Shown piece by piece: positions 53,271 to 61,853 of a stretch of DNA of 64,000 bases (position 1 is the stretch's first letter; each line of letters starts with the position of its first letter). Under the pieces are notes generated by a model, which worked only from the letters and a program-made list of their open reading frames with translations, ran no database searches and had not been told where the DNA came from. The translations under genes and the position numbers were made by a program. The stretch is from NCBI RefSeq assembly GCF_007671685.1, contig NZ_VCNL01000001.1, positions 682,001 to 746,000 of the forward strand. The letters are read 5' to 3'. The DNA comes from Halorubrum salsamenti (GTDB lineage: Archaea > Halobacteriota > Halobacteria > Halobacteriales > Haloferacaceae).

Positions 53271-54959
53271 CTACCGCCGCCGGTACCAGACGACCGCTCC
53301 CGCGCCGGCGACCACGACGAGCAGGCCGACGACGAGCGCCGTGATCGGGAGCCCCCCGTCGTCGGTGGACTCGGTCACCTCGATCGGGTACTGGCTCACG
53401 TCCGAGATCCGGTCGTTGCCCCGCTCGTCGTTGTACCGGAAGTCGAGTTCGATCGGGTGGGTCTCGACGCTGGCGCCGGGCGCGGCCGACACCTCGAACC
53501 AGATATCCGTCGACTCGCCGGGTTCGAGCTCGTCGACGAACGCCTCGTCGTTGGGGGCCGAAAGCGGGCTGTCGGCGTACAGCCCCGCGTTGATCGACGA
53601 GAGCGTCTCGGGCCGCTGGTTCGTGATCTCGAAGGAGATCCGCCGCGTCTCGCCGGCCGGCACCGTCGTGTTGTCGGCGACGAGGTCGAACTCGGGCTGG
53701 CGCGGCGCGACCTCGATCCGACGGGTCTCGTCGACCGCGATCGTCGAGTCGCCGCTCGTGTACTCGGTCGTGAACCGGAACTGTCGCGGTCCGGGGTCGG
53801 CGTTGCCGTTCACGTCCGCGTCGAAGGAGAACTCGACCGACTCGCCGGCCGGGATGTCGGGGAGCGCGTACCGGCTCTCGCCGAGGCTCACCCGCTGGCT
53901 CTGCGGGTCAGCGACCAACACCGCGTCGTCGACGTCGAGCGGTCCCTCGTTCGCGAGCGTCCCGGAGACGGTTCCCGAGTAGCCGACTTCGAGGGTGCCC
54001 TCGACGTCCTCGACCGAGAACGACTGCTCGGGGGCGGGGACGACGCCCGCTCGCGAGGAGGGGGCCGTCTCCTCGATCCCGTCGCGGTCGCGGTAGTCGA
54101 CCGTCGAGACGAACGCGTACGCTCCGCCGCCGAAGTCCGGCGAGACGGTCGAGTCGAACGTCACGGTCCGGTTCTCGCCGGGCTCCCAGTTCCCGACGAA
54201 CGCCTCGCCGCTGCCGTCGCCGCCGATCACGGCGCCGCTGCCGGTCGCGGTCCCGGTGACGACCGCGTCGCGGGCGGCCTCGTCGCCGACGTTCCGAAGC
54301 GTCGCGGTCACGTCGCCGCTCCCGCCGACCTGCGCGTCCGTCTCGGTGTCGAGGATCGCGAACCGCGCGCCGTCGTCGACGACGATCGTGACGTCAACGC
54401 TCTCCGTCCCCGGTGAGTCGTAGTGGTTGTCCTGACTCGGTACGATTGTTCGAGTATACCGGTATCGCGCCGTGACCTCGATATCGTACTCGCCGTCACT
54501 CACGTCATCCGGAACGGAAACGCTGATAGGAACTGCTGTTGGAACGCCAGTCGGGACGTCTCCGATCGCCGCTTCTCCTGAGGTGACGGAGAGGCGATCG
54601 TCCTCGGCCTCCGCTTCAACTTTGACACTACGCGCCGTCGTCACCCTGGGATCGAGTTGGTTCCCCATTTGCATCTCTCCGGAGTTGAGAAGGTCGACCG
54701 TGACCGTCGACTCCCCGCCGGACGGGACCGTCGGCTGAGAGAGGAACATGTCGATATCCGGAGATCCGCGGACCTGGCTCGCACCGGATCCGTTTGTCTG
54801 TTCAACGGACGCCCCGCTCCCCGCCAACGCTGCCTGCCCGCGGTCGGGTGTGTCGCCCGTCGCGGGCGCGGCCGCACCGGAGAGCGCGACGCCGGCGACG
54901 AGCGCTCCGGCAGCGACGAACGCGAGGACCAGCGTGCCGATCCGTGCGGCCCGGCTCAT
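53271..54959 (-). CDS. S-layer/NEW3-type extracytoplasmic accessory protein of the exporter
   Basis: 563 residues with a signal peptide/helix (RIGTLVLAFVAAGALVAGVAL), several beta-sandwich modules and a C-terminal anchor (LPITALVVGLLVVVAGAGAVVWYRRR). The modules share the COG1361/NEW3 pattern, for example GDVTATLRNVGDEAARDAVV, YSGTVSGTLANEGPLDVDDA and RISFEITNQRPETLSSI. In archaea this class of protein is found next to RND/MMPL exporters, probably as the exterior partner. ATG 54959 has GGAGGG five bases ahead and overlaps the stop of a 28-codon leader ORF. Same operon as the exporter (84-base gap). Confidence 0.8.
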   Translation of the reverse strand: MSRAARIGTLVLAFVAAGALVAGVALSGAAAPATGDTPDRGQAALAGSGASVEQTNGSGASQVRGSPDIDMFLSQPTVPSGGESTVTVDLLNSGEMQMGNQLDPRVTTARSVKVEAEAEDDRLSVTSGEAAIGDVPTGVPTAVPISVSVPDDVSDGEYDIEVTARYRYTRTIVPSQDNHYDSPGTESVDVTIVVDDGARFAILDTETDAQVGGSGDVTATLRNVGDEAARDAVVTGTATGSGAVIGGDGSGEAFVGNWEPGENRTVTFDSTVSPDFGGGAYAFVSTVDYRDRDGIEETAPSSRAGVVPAPEQSFSVEDVEGTLEVGYSGTVSGTLANEGPLDVDDAVLVADPQSQRVSLGESRYALPDIPAGESVEFSFDADVNGNADPGPRQFRFTTEYTSGDSTIAVDETRRIEVAPRQPEFDLVADNTTVPAGETRRISFEITNQRPETLSSINAGLYADSPLSAPNDEAFVDELEPGESTDIWFEVSAAPGASVETHPIELDFRYNDERGNDRISDVSQYPIEVTESTDDGGLPITALVVGLLVVVAGAGAVVWYRRR

Positions 54960-55042
54960 CTCCGCCCTCCGACGTCGGATCCCCCGGCTGCGACGCCGCA
55001 GCGACCGCCAGACCGCCCGTCGATTGCACCGGATCGAGTCAT
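54956..55042 (-). CDS. Possible leaderless leader peptide, 28 aa
   Basis: The CGCTTATGTTGC box at 55062-55073 puts the minus-strand transcript start close to 55042, where ATG opens MTRSGAIDGRSGGRCGVA... and a TGA at 54958-54956 overlaps ATG 54959 of the accessory gene (ATGA). Its last codons contain the ribosome-binding site. Leaderless translation is plausible but unproven. Confidence 0.35.
   Translation of the reverse strand: MTRSGAIDGRSGGRCGVAAGGSDVGGRR
54965..54970 (-). promoter_or_regulatory. Shine-Dalgarno sequence for the accessory-protein gene
   Basis: GGAGGG on the minus strand, five bases before ATG 54959. Same spacing as at 20256-20262, and like it within the 3' end of an upstream mini-ORF. 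Confidence 0.65.
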
Positions 55043-55075
55043 ACGTTCGTGTCGGACGCTCGCAACATAAGCGTG

Positions 55076-55095
55076 TTGAATGAACGTTCAATCAG
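55076..55095. promoter_or_regulatory. Probable TetR operator between divergent promoters
   Basis: Imperfect palindrome TTGAATGAACGTTCAATCAG with a perfect 10-bp core TGAACGTTCA (55081-55090). It sits between the minus-strand TATA box (55062-55073) of the exporter operon and the plus-strand TATA box GATATATAC (55100-55108) of the tetR gene, ideally placed to control both. Confidence 0.7.
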
Positions 55096-55128
55096 GATCG
55101 ATATATACTCGGTCCCGGTAGGTAGTCC

Positions 55129-55791
55129 ATGAAGGACCCCTTCGCGGAGCCGGCCGACACCCGGCAGGCGATCCTCGGAGCGGCGTTCCGCGCGCTCTGC
55201 GAGCACGGATACGCCGACCTCACGATCAGCCGGATCGGCGAGGAGTTCGACAAGAGCCCCTCGCTCGTCTATCACCACTACGACGGGAAAGACGAGCTGT
55301 TAGTCGACCTGCTCGGCTTTTTGCTCGACGGCTTCGAAGCGTCTGTCTCCGCGGGCGCGTTCGATATGACGCCACGCGAGCGGCTCGACACGTACGTCGC
55401 GGCGACGACCGATCCCGACTCGATCCACGGGGAATACGGACCAGACGGGCGGTTCATGACCGCCATTATCGAGCTTCGCACGCAGGCCGCAACCGACGAC
55501 GCCTACCGCGACCACTTCGACCGCAGCGACCGGGTGTTCGGTTCGTTCCTCGAACGCACGGTCCGGGAGGCGGCGGCCGAGGTGCGAGAGGCGACGCGAG
55601 CCGGAGAACGAACCGACGCGTCCGACGACGCGGTCCTGCCCGCCGAGGTCGCGTCGACGCTTCAGACGCTCGCGATCGGCGGAATGTTACGCTGGGCGAC
55701 GACGACCGACCGCGAGTGGACTGACGACACCCAGAGGGGGATCCGTCGGTACTTGGAGACGGTGCTCCCGAAGGTCGATCCCGACGCCTGA
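55129..55791 (+). CDS. TetR/AcrR-family transcriptional regulator
   Basis: 220 residues. The N-terminal helix-turn-helix is RQAILGAAFRALCEHGYADLTISRIGEEFDKSPSLVYHHYDGKDEL (in pieces; the SLVYHHYDGKDEL recognition segment is canonical). The ligand-binding domain is variable and ends RRYLETVLPKVDPDA. It diverges from the exporter operon with an operator in the shared promoter region, and is probably a local repressor that also represses itself. Leaderless ATG 55129 lies 21-29 bases after GATATATAC. Confidence 0.9.
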   Translation: MKDPFAEPADTRQAILGAAFRALCEHGYADLTISRIGEEFDKSPSLVYHHYDGKDELLVDLLGFLLDGFEASVSAGAFDMTPRERLDTYVAATTDPDSIHGEYGPDGRFMTAIIELRTQAATDDAYRDHFDRSDRVFGSFLERTVREAAAEVREATRAGERTDASDDAVLPAEVASTLQTLAIGGMLRWATTTDREWTDDTQRGIRRYLETVLPKVDPDA

Positions 55792-55830
55792 GCGGCGGCG
55801 ACCGAAGACGCCCGGATCGGCGGCATCGGA

Positions 55831-56523
55831 TCAGCGATCGGTGACGCCGTCGGCGTCCATCCGCGAAACCTCCTCTTCGAGCCACTCTCGCAACCACTTC
55901 ACGCGCTTGATGCGCTGGTGGGCGATGCTCTCGGCGGTGTCGGAGACGACGCGATCGGTGTGGTCGTAGGCGCGCTGGAGCACCCGATCGACCATCTTCG
56001 CGGAGTCCATGTGGGTCCGCGATTCGTACCCCATCCGGAGTAACATTAACACGGCGCCGTTCGCGCCGACCTTGTCCAGCAGGTCGGCTTCCATCAGACA
56101 CCGACTCTCTAGGGACACGTCCGTGAGGTCGCCGGTGTACGAGTGGTCGACGACTGCGCCGCACACCTCCTCGATGAACGACTCCGGATAGTTGCCGCGG
56201 CTCTGTAAGTACTCGCGGGCGACGCGCGCGCCGGCTTCGGCGTGTACGTCTTGTTCGGCCTCCAGTTTCGCTACGTCGTGGAACACCGCAGCCACGCGGA
56301 CCACGTCCACGTCCGCGCCCTCGCTTTCGGCGATTTCGGTCGCCAGGTCGACGACGTTGAGGATGTGGTTGAACCGGTAGTCCGCGGAGTGCCAGGGGTA
56401 CCAGCGCATCCGACCGCCGTCCTCCTCGCTCTCGACGCTGGCTGCGAGATAATCTCTCACAAACCCTTTCATCTCCTCAAAGTCCTCGTCGCTCACCTCC
56501 GTTTCCTTAATCTCGACGCCCAC
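55831..56523 (-). CDS. HD-domain phosphohydrolase
   Basis: About 230 residues. The HD signature runs from H in RFNHILNVVDLATEIA through VFHDVAKLEAEQD (the HD pair) to VVDHSYTGDL and the final Asp in MEADLLDKVGANG. Metal-dependent phosphohydrolase of the small nucleotide or nucleic-acid type; the substrate is unknown. The start is uncertain: GTG 56523 (MGVEIKETEVSDEDF) is favoured by GTTTTTCGCCC about 25 bases upstream; GTG 56532 would add three residues. It converges with tetR 39 bases away. Confidence 0.8.
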   Translation of the reverse strand: MGVEIKETEVSDEDFEEMKGFVRDYLAASVESEEDGGRMRWYPWHSADYRFNHILNVVDLATEIAESEGADVDVVRVAAVFHDVAKLEAEQDVHAEAGARVAREYLQSRGNYPESFIEEVCGAVVDHSYTGDLTDVSLESRCLMEADLLDKVGANGAVLMLLRMGYESRTHMDSAKMVDRVLQRAYDHTDRVVSDTAESIAHQRIKRVKWLREWLEEEVSRMDADGVTDR

Positions 56524-56691
56524 GGGAACCACCTCGGGCGAAAAACTCGTCGTTCATTACCGTAACCGAGGAGCGTTTCGTTCTTAGTCGTTACGACGGG
56601 CTTACCGCCCGACGTTCGCTCGGATCGGTAGTCGATTCCGTCAGTCTCACACGAGATCGATCGAATCCGACCTCACGGAGCGAAGTCGGCC

Positions 56692-58113
56692 TCACCGATC
56701 GAAGTCGATCTCGACCACGTTCTCGCTCACGTGAAGGTAGGTGAGCGGGTTCTGCCCCGGACCGCCGGTGATCCGGATCTCGATATCCTCGAGTGCCTCG
56801 TCTTGCTCAACGGTGAACGCGTTGCTCCTCGTGGCCAAACTGTTGAACACGAAGCCGCCGCGGAGCCTGACGTTTCCGGCGAGATCTGTGTCCGAGTTGG
56901 GAGCGTAGACGACGGCGTCGATGTCGACGTTCCCCTGGCCGGGGCCGTCTTCGAGAAACCCCTCTCGGACGTAGAACTGATTCCGACGCGCTTCGATGGA
57001 CGCGCCGGTCGTCCCGACCGTCGCGTCGCCGTTCGCGAACACGGATCCGTTGACGTAGTACCGAACGACCCCATCGCCCTCGTTCGCGATCTCAAGTTCA
57101 TTCCCGCCGAGATCGAGGTCTCCGTCGACCGCGATCTCGATGTCGCCGTCGCTCGTGTCGAACTCGACTCGCTCGTCGACGGCGACATCGCCGGACGCGT
57201 AGTACGTGCCGCTCGTACAGGCGCTTCCCGAGTCGAAACAGTTCGACAAATTGCTGGAATCCGCACTGTCCTGTAGGTTGGATTCGATCATCGACGCGGG
57301 CGAACGATGAACCGCTTGCTCGGTGTACTTCGATTCGCTGAGCCCGTTGTTGTTGCTTTTGTGTGTGTACTCCCCTTCGAGCGTGATCGCCCGATCGAAA
57401 CTCACCTCCTCCGGCACCACCAGCCGGGCCGTCGCCGTCCGGTTCGCGTCGTCCTTCGTCACCGTGCCGTCGGCGCGTTGGACGAAGAAGTCGTACCACC
57501 CCTCGTAGTACTCGCTCTCGACTTCGACGACGACCGTCCCGTTCCGGAGGGGGTTCTCGGTCTCGGCGACTGCGCTGGAATTGCCCGCGGTCCGGCGGAC
57601 GACGCCGGTCCCGCTCGCGGGCGACGACTCCGCTCCGGTCAGCCGAACGATCGGGAAGGTGAGCGTCTCACCGCGGTAGTGGTACTCCGGCGGCGAGATC
57701 ATCTGCCCGCGACCGCCTTCCGTCGCCCAGACGCCCCCGCCCTGCAACGCCACGGTGCGCCGGTCACCGACGTACGCCAGCGTCCCGATCGACCCGTTGT
57801 ACGTGACGGTGGTGTCGGTCCCGTTCTCGATGCGTACCTCGACGCGCCCCGCGCTCTCGTCGAGGCGGAGCTGTCCGCCGTCGACGGAACCGAGGTCGAA
57901 CCGGCGCGCGTCCGTCTCGCCGAGCGCGACGAGGCTCGACTGCGAGCTGAGCTGTGACATCCCGTTCTCCACGCTCGCCGAGCGGGCCTCGTCGGTGACC
58001 AGCCCGAGCGCCGCGCTCCCGGTCGCCACCGTCACCGTCACGGCGCCGATCGTGATCGCCAACAGGAGCACGACCCCGATCACCTCGCTTTGGCCGCGCT
58101 CGCCGTGTTTCAT
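56692..58113 (-). CDS. Type IV pilin-like secreted protein (DUF7289-like)
   Basis: 473 residues. The N-terminus GQSEVIGVVLLLAITIGAVTVTVATGSAAL is the haloarchaeal class III/IV pilin-type signal: a charged start (MKHGERG) and a hydrophobic helix that stays in the mature protein. It may be processed by PibD, but the cleavage context is only suggestive. The large extracellular part is beta-rich with many N-glycosylation sequons and two cysteines (SNCFDSGSACTSG) that could form a disulfide. A right-handed beta-helix-like region follows (VEFDTSDGDIEIAVDGDLDLGGNELEI). A GTTTAAATATC box lies upstream. Possibly a minor pilin or adhesin. Confidence 0.75.
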   Translation of the reverse strand: MKHGERGQSEVIGVVLLLAITIGAVTVTVATGSAALGLVTDEARSASVENGMSQLSSQSSLVALGETDARRFDLGSVDGGQLRLDESAGRVEVRIENGTDTTVTYNGSIGTLAYVGDRRTVALQGGGVWATEGGRGQMISPPEYHYRGETLTFPIVRLTGAESSPASGTGVVRRTAGNSSAVAETENPLRNGTVVVEVESEYYEGWYDFFVQRADGTVTKDDANRTATARLVVPEEVSFDRAITLEGEYTHKSNNNGLSESKYTEQAVHRSPASMIESNLQDSADSSNLSNCFDSGSACTSGTYYASGDVAVDERVEFDTSDGDIEIAVDGDLDLGGNELEIANEGDGVVRYYVNGSVFANGDATVGTTGASIEARRNQFYVREGFLEDGPGQGNVDIDAVVYAPNSDTDLAGNVRLRGGFVFNSLATRSNAFTVEQDEALEDIEIRITGGPGQNPLTYLHVSENVVEIDFDR

Positions 58114-58303
58114 ACGAAGGCGTTCACCGCCGAGATATTTAAACGTCTACTGCCGACAATCAGTTCTGATACCCCACGGGCCACCGCAGCGCCGGGAGCG
58201 CGGCGTTGGGAACACGACGCTCGCGGCGTCCGGCACGCGGCGTCCGAACCGCGGTGATTCCGACGACGAGGTTCTTAAGGCCGGGGGATGACGACCGACA
58301 CGT

Positions 58304-59230
58304 ATGTGGGGCCCGTGGGAGAGCGGCGAGAAGGCGCGGTTCCAACGCGCCGCGGGGGTGAACGTCATCGGCAACGCGGTGAAGATCGCCGCCGAGGGGG
58401 CGGCGGGGCTGGCGTTCGGTAGTATCGCCCTCCTCGCGGACGCGGCCCACTCCGTCGCCGACCTCGTCGCCAGCGCGGTCGTGTTCGTCTGGGGCGGGTC
58501 GCGATACGACGACGCCGACGAGACCCACCCGCACGGCCACCAGCGGATCGAGCCGCTGACCGCGCTGTTCGTGGGCTCGACCATCGTGGTGCTCGGGCTG
58601 TTACTCCTCCGCGAGTCGGTACTCGGACTCGTGGGGCCGATCGAGGTCGCCGCGAGCCCCGTCCTCGTCGCCGCGCTGCTGTTCGCAATGGCCGACATGT
58701 ACCTCCTCTACTGGTACACCGACCGCGTGAACGCGACGCTGGGGTCGACCGCGCTGACCGCGCTCGCGGCCGACTGCCTCAACGATATCTACACGACGAT
58801 CGCCGCGTTGGTCGGCGTGTTCGGCGTCCTGCTCGGGTTCCCGATCCTCGATCCGGTCGCCGGGGCGCTCGTCAGCGTCCTCGTCGTCTATCAGGGGGTC
58901 GAGATCGCCCGCGAGAACGTCACCTACCTCGTGGGCGCGGCGCCGCCCGCCGCCGACCGGAAGCGCGTCACCGCCGCGCTCCGCGAGAACCCCGCCGTCG
59001 AGGGCGTCCACGACCTGACGGTGTACTACGACGGCACCGACCTCGAGGTCGAGGTCCACGTCGAGGTCGACGGCGGCATGACGCTCCGGGAGGCTCACGA
59101 CGTCGAGACGGAACTGGTCACGGGGCTCCGAGAGCTGGAGGACGTCGGTGACGTCCACGTCCACCTCGACCCCTCGGGTGTCGGCGAGTGGAAGGACGCC
59201 GCGGACGGCGGCGACAGAGACGTCTCCTAG
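58304..59230 (+). CDS. Cation diffusion facilitator (CDF) metal exporter
   Basis: 308 residues, six transmembrane helices and a C-terminal ferredoxin-like cytoplasmic domain (RKRVTAALRENPAVEGVHDLTVYYDGTDLEVEVHVEVDGG, in outline). Metal site residues are visible in helix 2 (LLADAAHSVADLVAS, with D and H) and helix 5 (AADCLNDIYTTI). The interhelix signature YDDADETHPHGHQRIEPL is diagnostic. It most likely exports Zn2+, Fe2+ or Mn2+; the metal cannot be chosen by eye. GTTCTTAAGG about 27 bases upstream is the promoter. Confidence 0.9.
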   Translation: MWGPWESGEKARFQRAAGVNVIGNAVKIAAEGAAGLAFGSIALLADAAHSVADLVASAVVFVWGGSRYDDADETHPHGHQRIEPLTALFVGSTIVVLGLLLLRESVLGLVGPIEVAASPVLVAALLFAMADMYLLYWYTDRVNATLGSTALTALAADCLNDIYTTIAALVGVFGVLLGFPILDPVAGALVSVLVVYQGVEIARENVTYLVGAAPPAADRKRVTAALRENPAVEGVHDLTVYYDGTDLEVEVHVEVDGGMTLREAHDVETELVTGLRELEDVGDVHVHLDPSGVGEWKDAADGGDRDVS

Positions 59231-59289
59231 CGTTCCGCCCTTCTCCGGCCCGGCGTGCGGGTTAACCCGCCGGCGTCCCTCCCGTCCGT

Positions 59290-60003
59290 ATGCTCGAACG
59301 GCGCTGGCTGGAGATGACGTGGCGCGACGGGCTGTTCTGCCACTGGCCGGTCGATCCCGTCGTCGTGTCCGAGACGCTGCCCGACCGGCTCTCGATCGCC
59401 ACCCACGAGGGCGACGCGTACCTGAGCGTCGTCGCCTTCGTGATGGATGACATCCGCCCGCGCGGGGCGCCAGTCGGGCTCTCGTTCCCGGAGCTCAACC
59501 TCCGGACCTACGTCGAGGGACCCGACGGCCCGGGCGTCTACTTCTACAACCTCGACGCGGACGACCGGATCGGCGTCGCGGTCGCGCGGCGGCTGTTCGC
59601 GCTCCCGTACTACCGCGCGGAGATGGACGTGGTTCGGTCCGGGACCGCCGGCCGCTCGGGAGGCGGGGACGGTCCCGTTCGGTTCACCAGTCACCGGACT
59701 CACTCCGGCGTTCCGCACGCGCGGTTCGACGCGACCTACGAGCCGACCGGCGAGCGGTTCGCCGCCGAGCCGGGGTCGCTCGACGCCTTCCTTGCCGAGA
59801 ACTACCGGTTCTACGCCGCGGGGAACCGGCTGTACCGCGGAGAGATCGCTCACGACCCGTGGACGCTGCGGGAGGCGACCGTCGACTTCCGAGCGAACAC
59901 GCTGTTCGAGGCGAACGGGTTCGACCGACCCGACGGCGACCCGATCGCTCGCTACGCGGAGCCGATGGAGGTGAGCGCGGATCGGATTCGATCGGTCGGT
60001 TGA
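59290..60003 (+). CDS. DUF2071 (YqjF-like) protein
   Basis: 237-residue soluble beta-rich protein. The family hallmarks are the N-terminal WRDGLFCHWPVDPVVVSETLP, YLSVVAFVMDDIRPRG and LNLRTYVEGPDGPGVYFYNLDADDRIGVAVARRLFALPYY in outline, and the C-terminal FYAAGNRLYRGEIAHDPW. The function of DUF2071 proteins is unknown. A palindromic GGGTTAACCC lies about 25 bases before ATG 59290 and probably holds the TATA element. It is followed by element copy D. Confidence 0.85.
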   Translation: MLERRWLEMTWRDGLFCHWPVDPVVVSETLPDRLSIATHEGDAYLSVVAFVMDDIRPRGAPVGLSFPELNLRTYVEGPDGPGVYFYNLDADDRIGVAVARRLFALPYYRAEMDVVRSGTAGRSGGGDGPVRFTSHRTHSGVPHARFDATYEPTGERFAAEPGSLDAFLAENYRFYAAGNRLYRGEIAHDPWTLREATVDFRANTLFEANGFDRPDGDPIARYAEPMEVSADRIRSVG

Positions 60004-60055
60004 GGCCCCATTCTGCAGGCGTATTCTCGTCCGAAACGGCAAGTCTCCGAAGACT

Positions 60056-60501
60056 GCTTCTCGATCGATAGCGGGAGTACGTCTCTCAGTGTGGTGGTGT
60101 GGTCGTTTATAAGTCGGATCGGGGTGTTGCTGTTGGTGGTTTATAAGTGATCGATGCCGTGGTGACGGCCTCCAAAGCCCCGGCCGCGAGGACTCGCGCG
60201 GCTCGCTGCGGTCCTCGTCACTCGCTGCGCTCGTTCCTGCGGTCCTTGCGTCGCCGAGCTTCGTCCTTGCGGCCGCCCCTTTGAGTCCCACCCTGCCGCA
60301 CCGCACAGCACCTCAGACCTCCCCAACCTCGCGATTCGCGCTCTGCGAGCGCTCACCGCGTCCCTCGCGCGTGCTCCTCGCGCCCGGTGGGCGCTCGGAG
60401 GCACGCGCCACCGCACTCGTTCTTGATAAGCGATCGTCGCCGTCGCTCACGGCTATTTAAATACGGTTACGCAGACGCCGATCTGCAAGACCAACTCCCG
60501 C
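60056..60501 (+). repeat. Dispersed non-coding element, copy D
   Basis: Nearly the same as copy A over about 440 bp. The left terminal repeat is complete (60056-60078, one mismatch to copy C) and the outer box TCGTCCGAAACG is present at 60027-60038. The right end stops after ACTCCCGC (60494-60501) and then diverges, so the right terminal repeat is cut. Internal arms 60170-60193 and 60263-60285 form the stem GGCCGCGAGGAC with one G-U pair around a 69-nt loop. Tandem TTTATAAG boxes are at the left end. It lies between convergent genes. Remaining bases to 60622 hold nothing I can name. Confidence 0.87.
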
Positions 60502-60622
60502 AGTCGCCCATCGCCGTACCGGTACCGATCGCCATAGAGACGGAGATCTGCCAGGGATCGAGTGTTTCAACGGAGTCGCGAATGAAAAGCGGGGACGGCG
60601 AAGCGAACGGATTGACCGCGCG

Positions 60623-60859
60623 TTACGCCGGGTCGACCGGTCGCGCGGACTCCGCACACCACGCGTTACCCCGGCGACCCGCCCGTCGGAGGTCGAGCTC
60701 GACGACCGACCCGGCGTCGAGCGACGACAGCTCGGCTTCCACGTCGGGATCGTCGTACTCGACGACGTACAGCGTCCCGTTGCGTGGATATTCACGGAGC
60801 GTGATCGCTCCGTGGTCGTTGCACGCTCTCACGACCGTATACTTGCCAGTCCGTTCCAT
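60623..60859 (-). CDS. Small conserved haloarchaeal protein, 78 aa
   Basis: Starts MERTGKYTVVRACNDHGAI at 60859, about 30 bases after TGTTAACATG, which is why the longer frame is rejected. A compact beta-rich chain (TLREYPRNGTLYVVEYDDPDVEA) ending NAWCAESARPVDPA. It carries two cysteines. I do not recognise a function; similar short proteins are widespread in haloarchaea. Confidence 0.7.
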   Translation of the reverse strand: MERTGKYTVVRACNDHGAITLREYPRNGTLYVVEYDDPDVEAELSSLDAGSVVELDLRRAGRRGNAWCAESARPVDPA

Positions 60860-60971
60860 CACACGTGTTGCTACGCAGTAGCCCATGTTAACATTTGTGT
60901 AGGTGGGTACCGAGGGCGCACACTCCGGCCGCGAACGGTTCATTTTAATCGGCGCGCCGCCTCGCTCGGGT

Positions 60972-61805
60972 ATGACGGAGACGGAGATTCCCGAGGATCA
61001 CCCGCGCTACGCGTCGCTGGTGACGCGCCACCGGATCGAGGCGGGCGTCGAGAAGGGGATCACCTCGAAACAGGGGCTGATCGCGCAGGGGCGCGGCGAG
61101 GCGTTCGACTACCTCCTCGGCGAGCGGACGCTCCCGAGCGCGGACGCCGCCGCCCGCGCCGCGGCGGCGACGTTGCTCTCGGCCGAGCGCCCGGTGCTCT
61201 CGGTGAACGGCAACGTCGCGGCGCTCGCACCCGCGGAGACCGTCGACCTCGCGGAGGCGGTCGACGCCGACGTCGAGGTGAATCTCTTCAACCACACCGA
61301 CGAGCGCGCCCGCCGGATCGCCGACCACCTCCGCGAACACGGCGCCGACGAGGTGAAGGGCCTCGCGGGGGACGGGGAGATCCCCGGACTGGACCACGCC
61401 CGCGGCACGGTCGACGCCGACGGGATCGAAGCGGCCGACGTGGTCGTCGTCCCGCTGGAGGACGGCGACCGCGCCGAGGCGCTCGACGCGATGGGGAAAA
61501 CGGAGATCGTGATCGACCTGAACCCCGGCAGCCGGTCGCCCCGCACCGCCGATGTCCCGATCATCGACAACCTGATCCGAGCGGTGCCGAACGTCACGGC
61601 CCACGCGCGGGACCTCGCCGACGCGTCCCCCGCGACGCGTCGCGACGCGATCGACTCGTTCGACGCCGCCGAGGCGCTCGCCGAGGCGGAGGCCGCCATC
61701 CGCAAGGGGACCTTCGCGACGCCCGACGACGAGGTACCGAACGACGAGGCCGCAGATGCCGAGGCCTCGAACGCCGATATGGTCGGTGACACGTCCGCTC
61801 GTTGA
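60972..61805 (+). CDS. 4-phosphopantoate--beta-alanine ligase (archaeal phosphopantothenate synthetase)
   Basis: ATP-dependent condensation of 4-phosphopantoate with beta-alanine in the archaeal coenzyme A pathway. 277 residues with the family N-terminus PEDHPRYASLVTRHRIEAGVEKGITSKQGLIAQGRGEAFDYLLGE in outline, followed by VLSVNGNVAALAP and the nucleotide-type motif EVNLFNHTDER. DLNPGSRSPRTADVPIIDNLIRAVPN is near-invariant in the family. A CATTTTAATCGG box lies about 28 bases before ATG 60972. Confidence 0.9.
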   Translation: MTETEIPEDHPRYASLVTRHRIEAGVEKGITSKQGLIAQGRGEAFDYLLGERTLPSADAAARAAAATLLSAERPVLSVNGNVAALAPAETVDLAEAVDADVEVNLFNHTDERARRIADHLREHGADEVKGLAGDGEIPGLDHARGTVDADGIEAADVVVVPLEDGDRAEALDAMGKTEIVIDLNPGSRSPRTADVPIIDNLIRAVPNVTAHARDLADASPATRRDAIDSFDAAEALAEAEAAIRKGTFATPDDEVPNDEAADAEASNADMVGDTSAR

Positions 61806-61853
61806 TGAATTCGGCACTGTCGGCGCCGGAAGTGCAAAGGCCGCTGACAACGT

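Noticed and set aside
59260-59271. Palindrome GGGTTAACCC as a regulator operator
   Set aside because: Its position at about -25 fits the TATA element of the DUF2071 gene; no regulator or second copy supports an operator reading.
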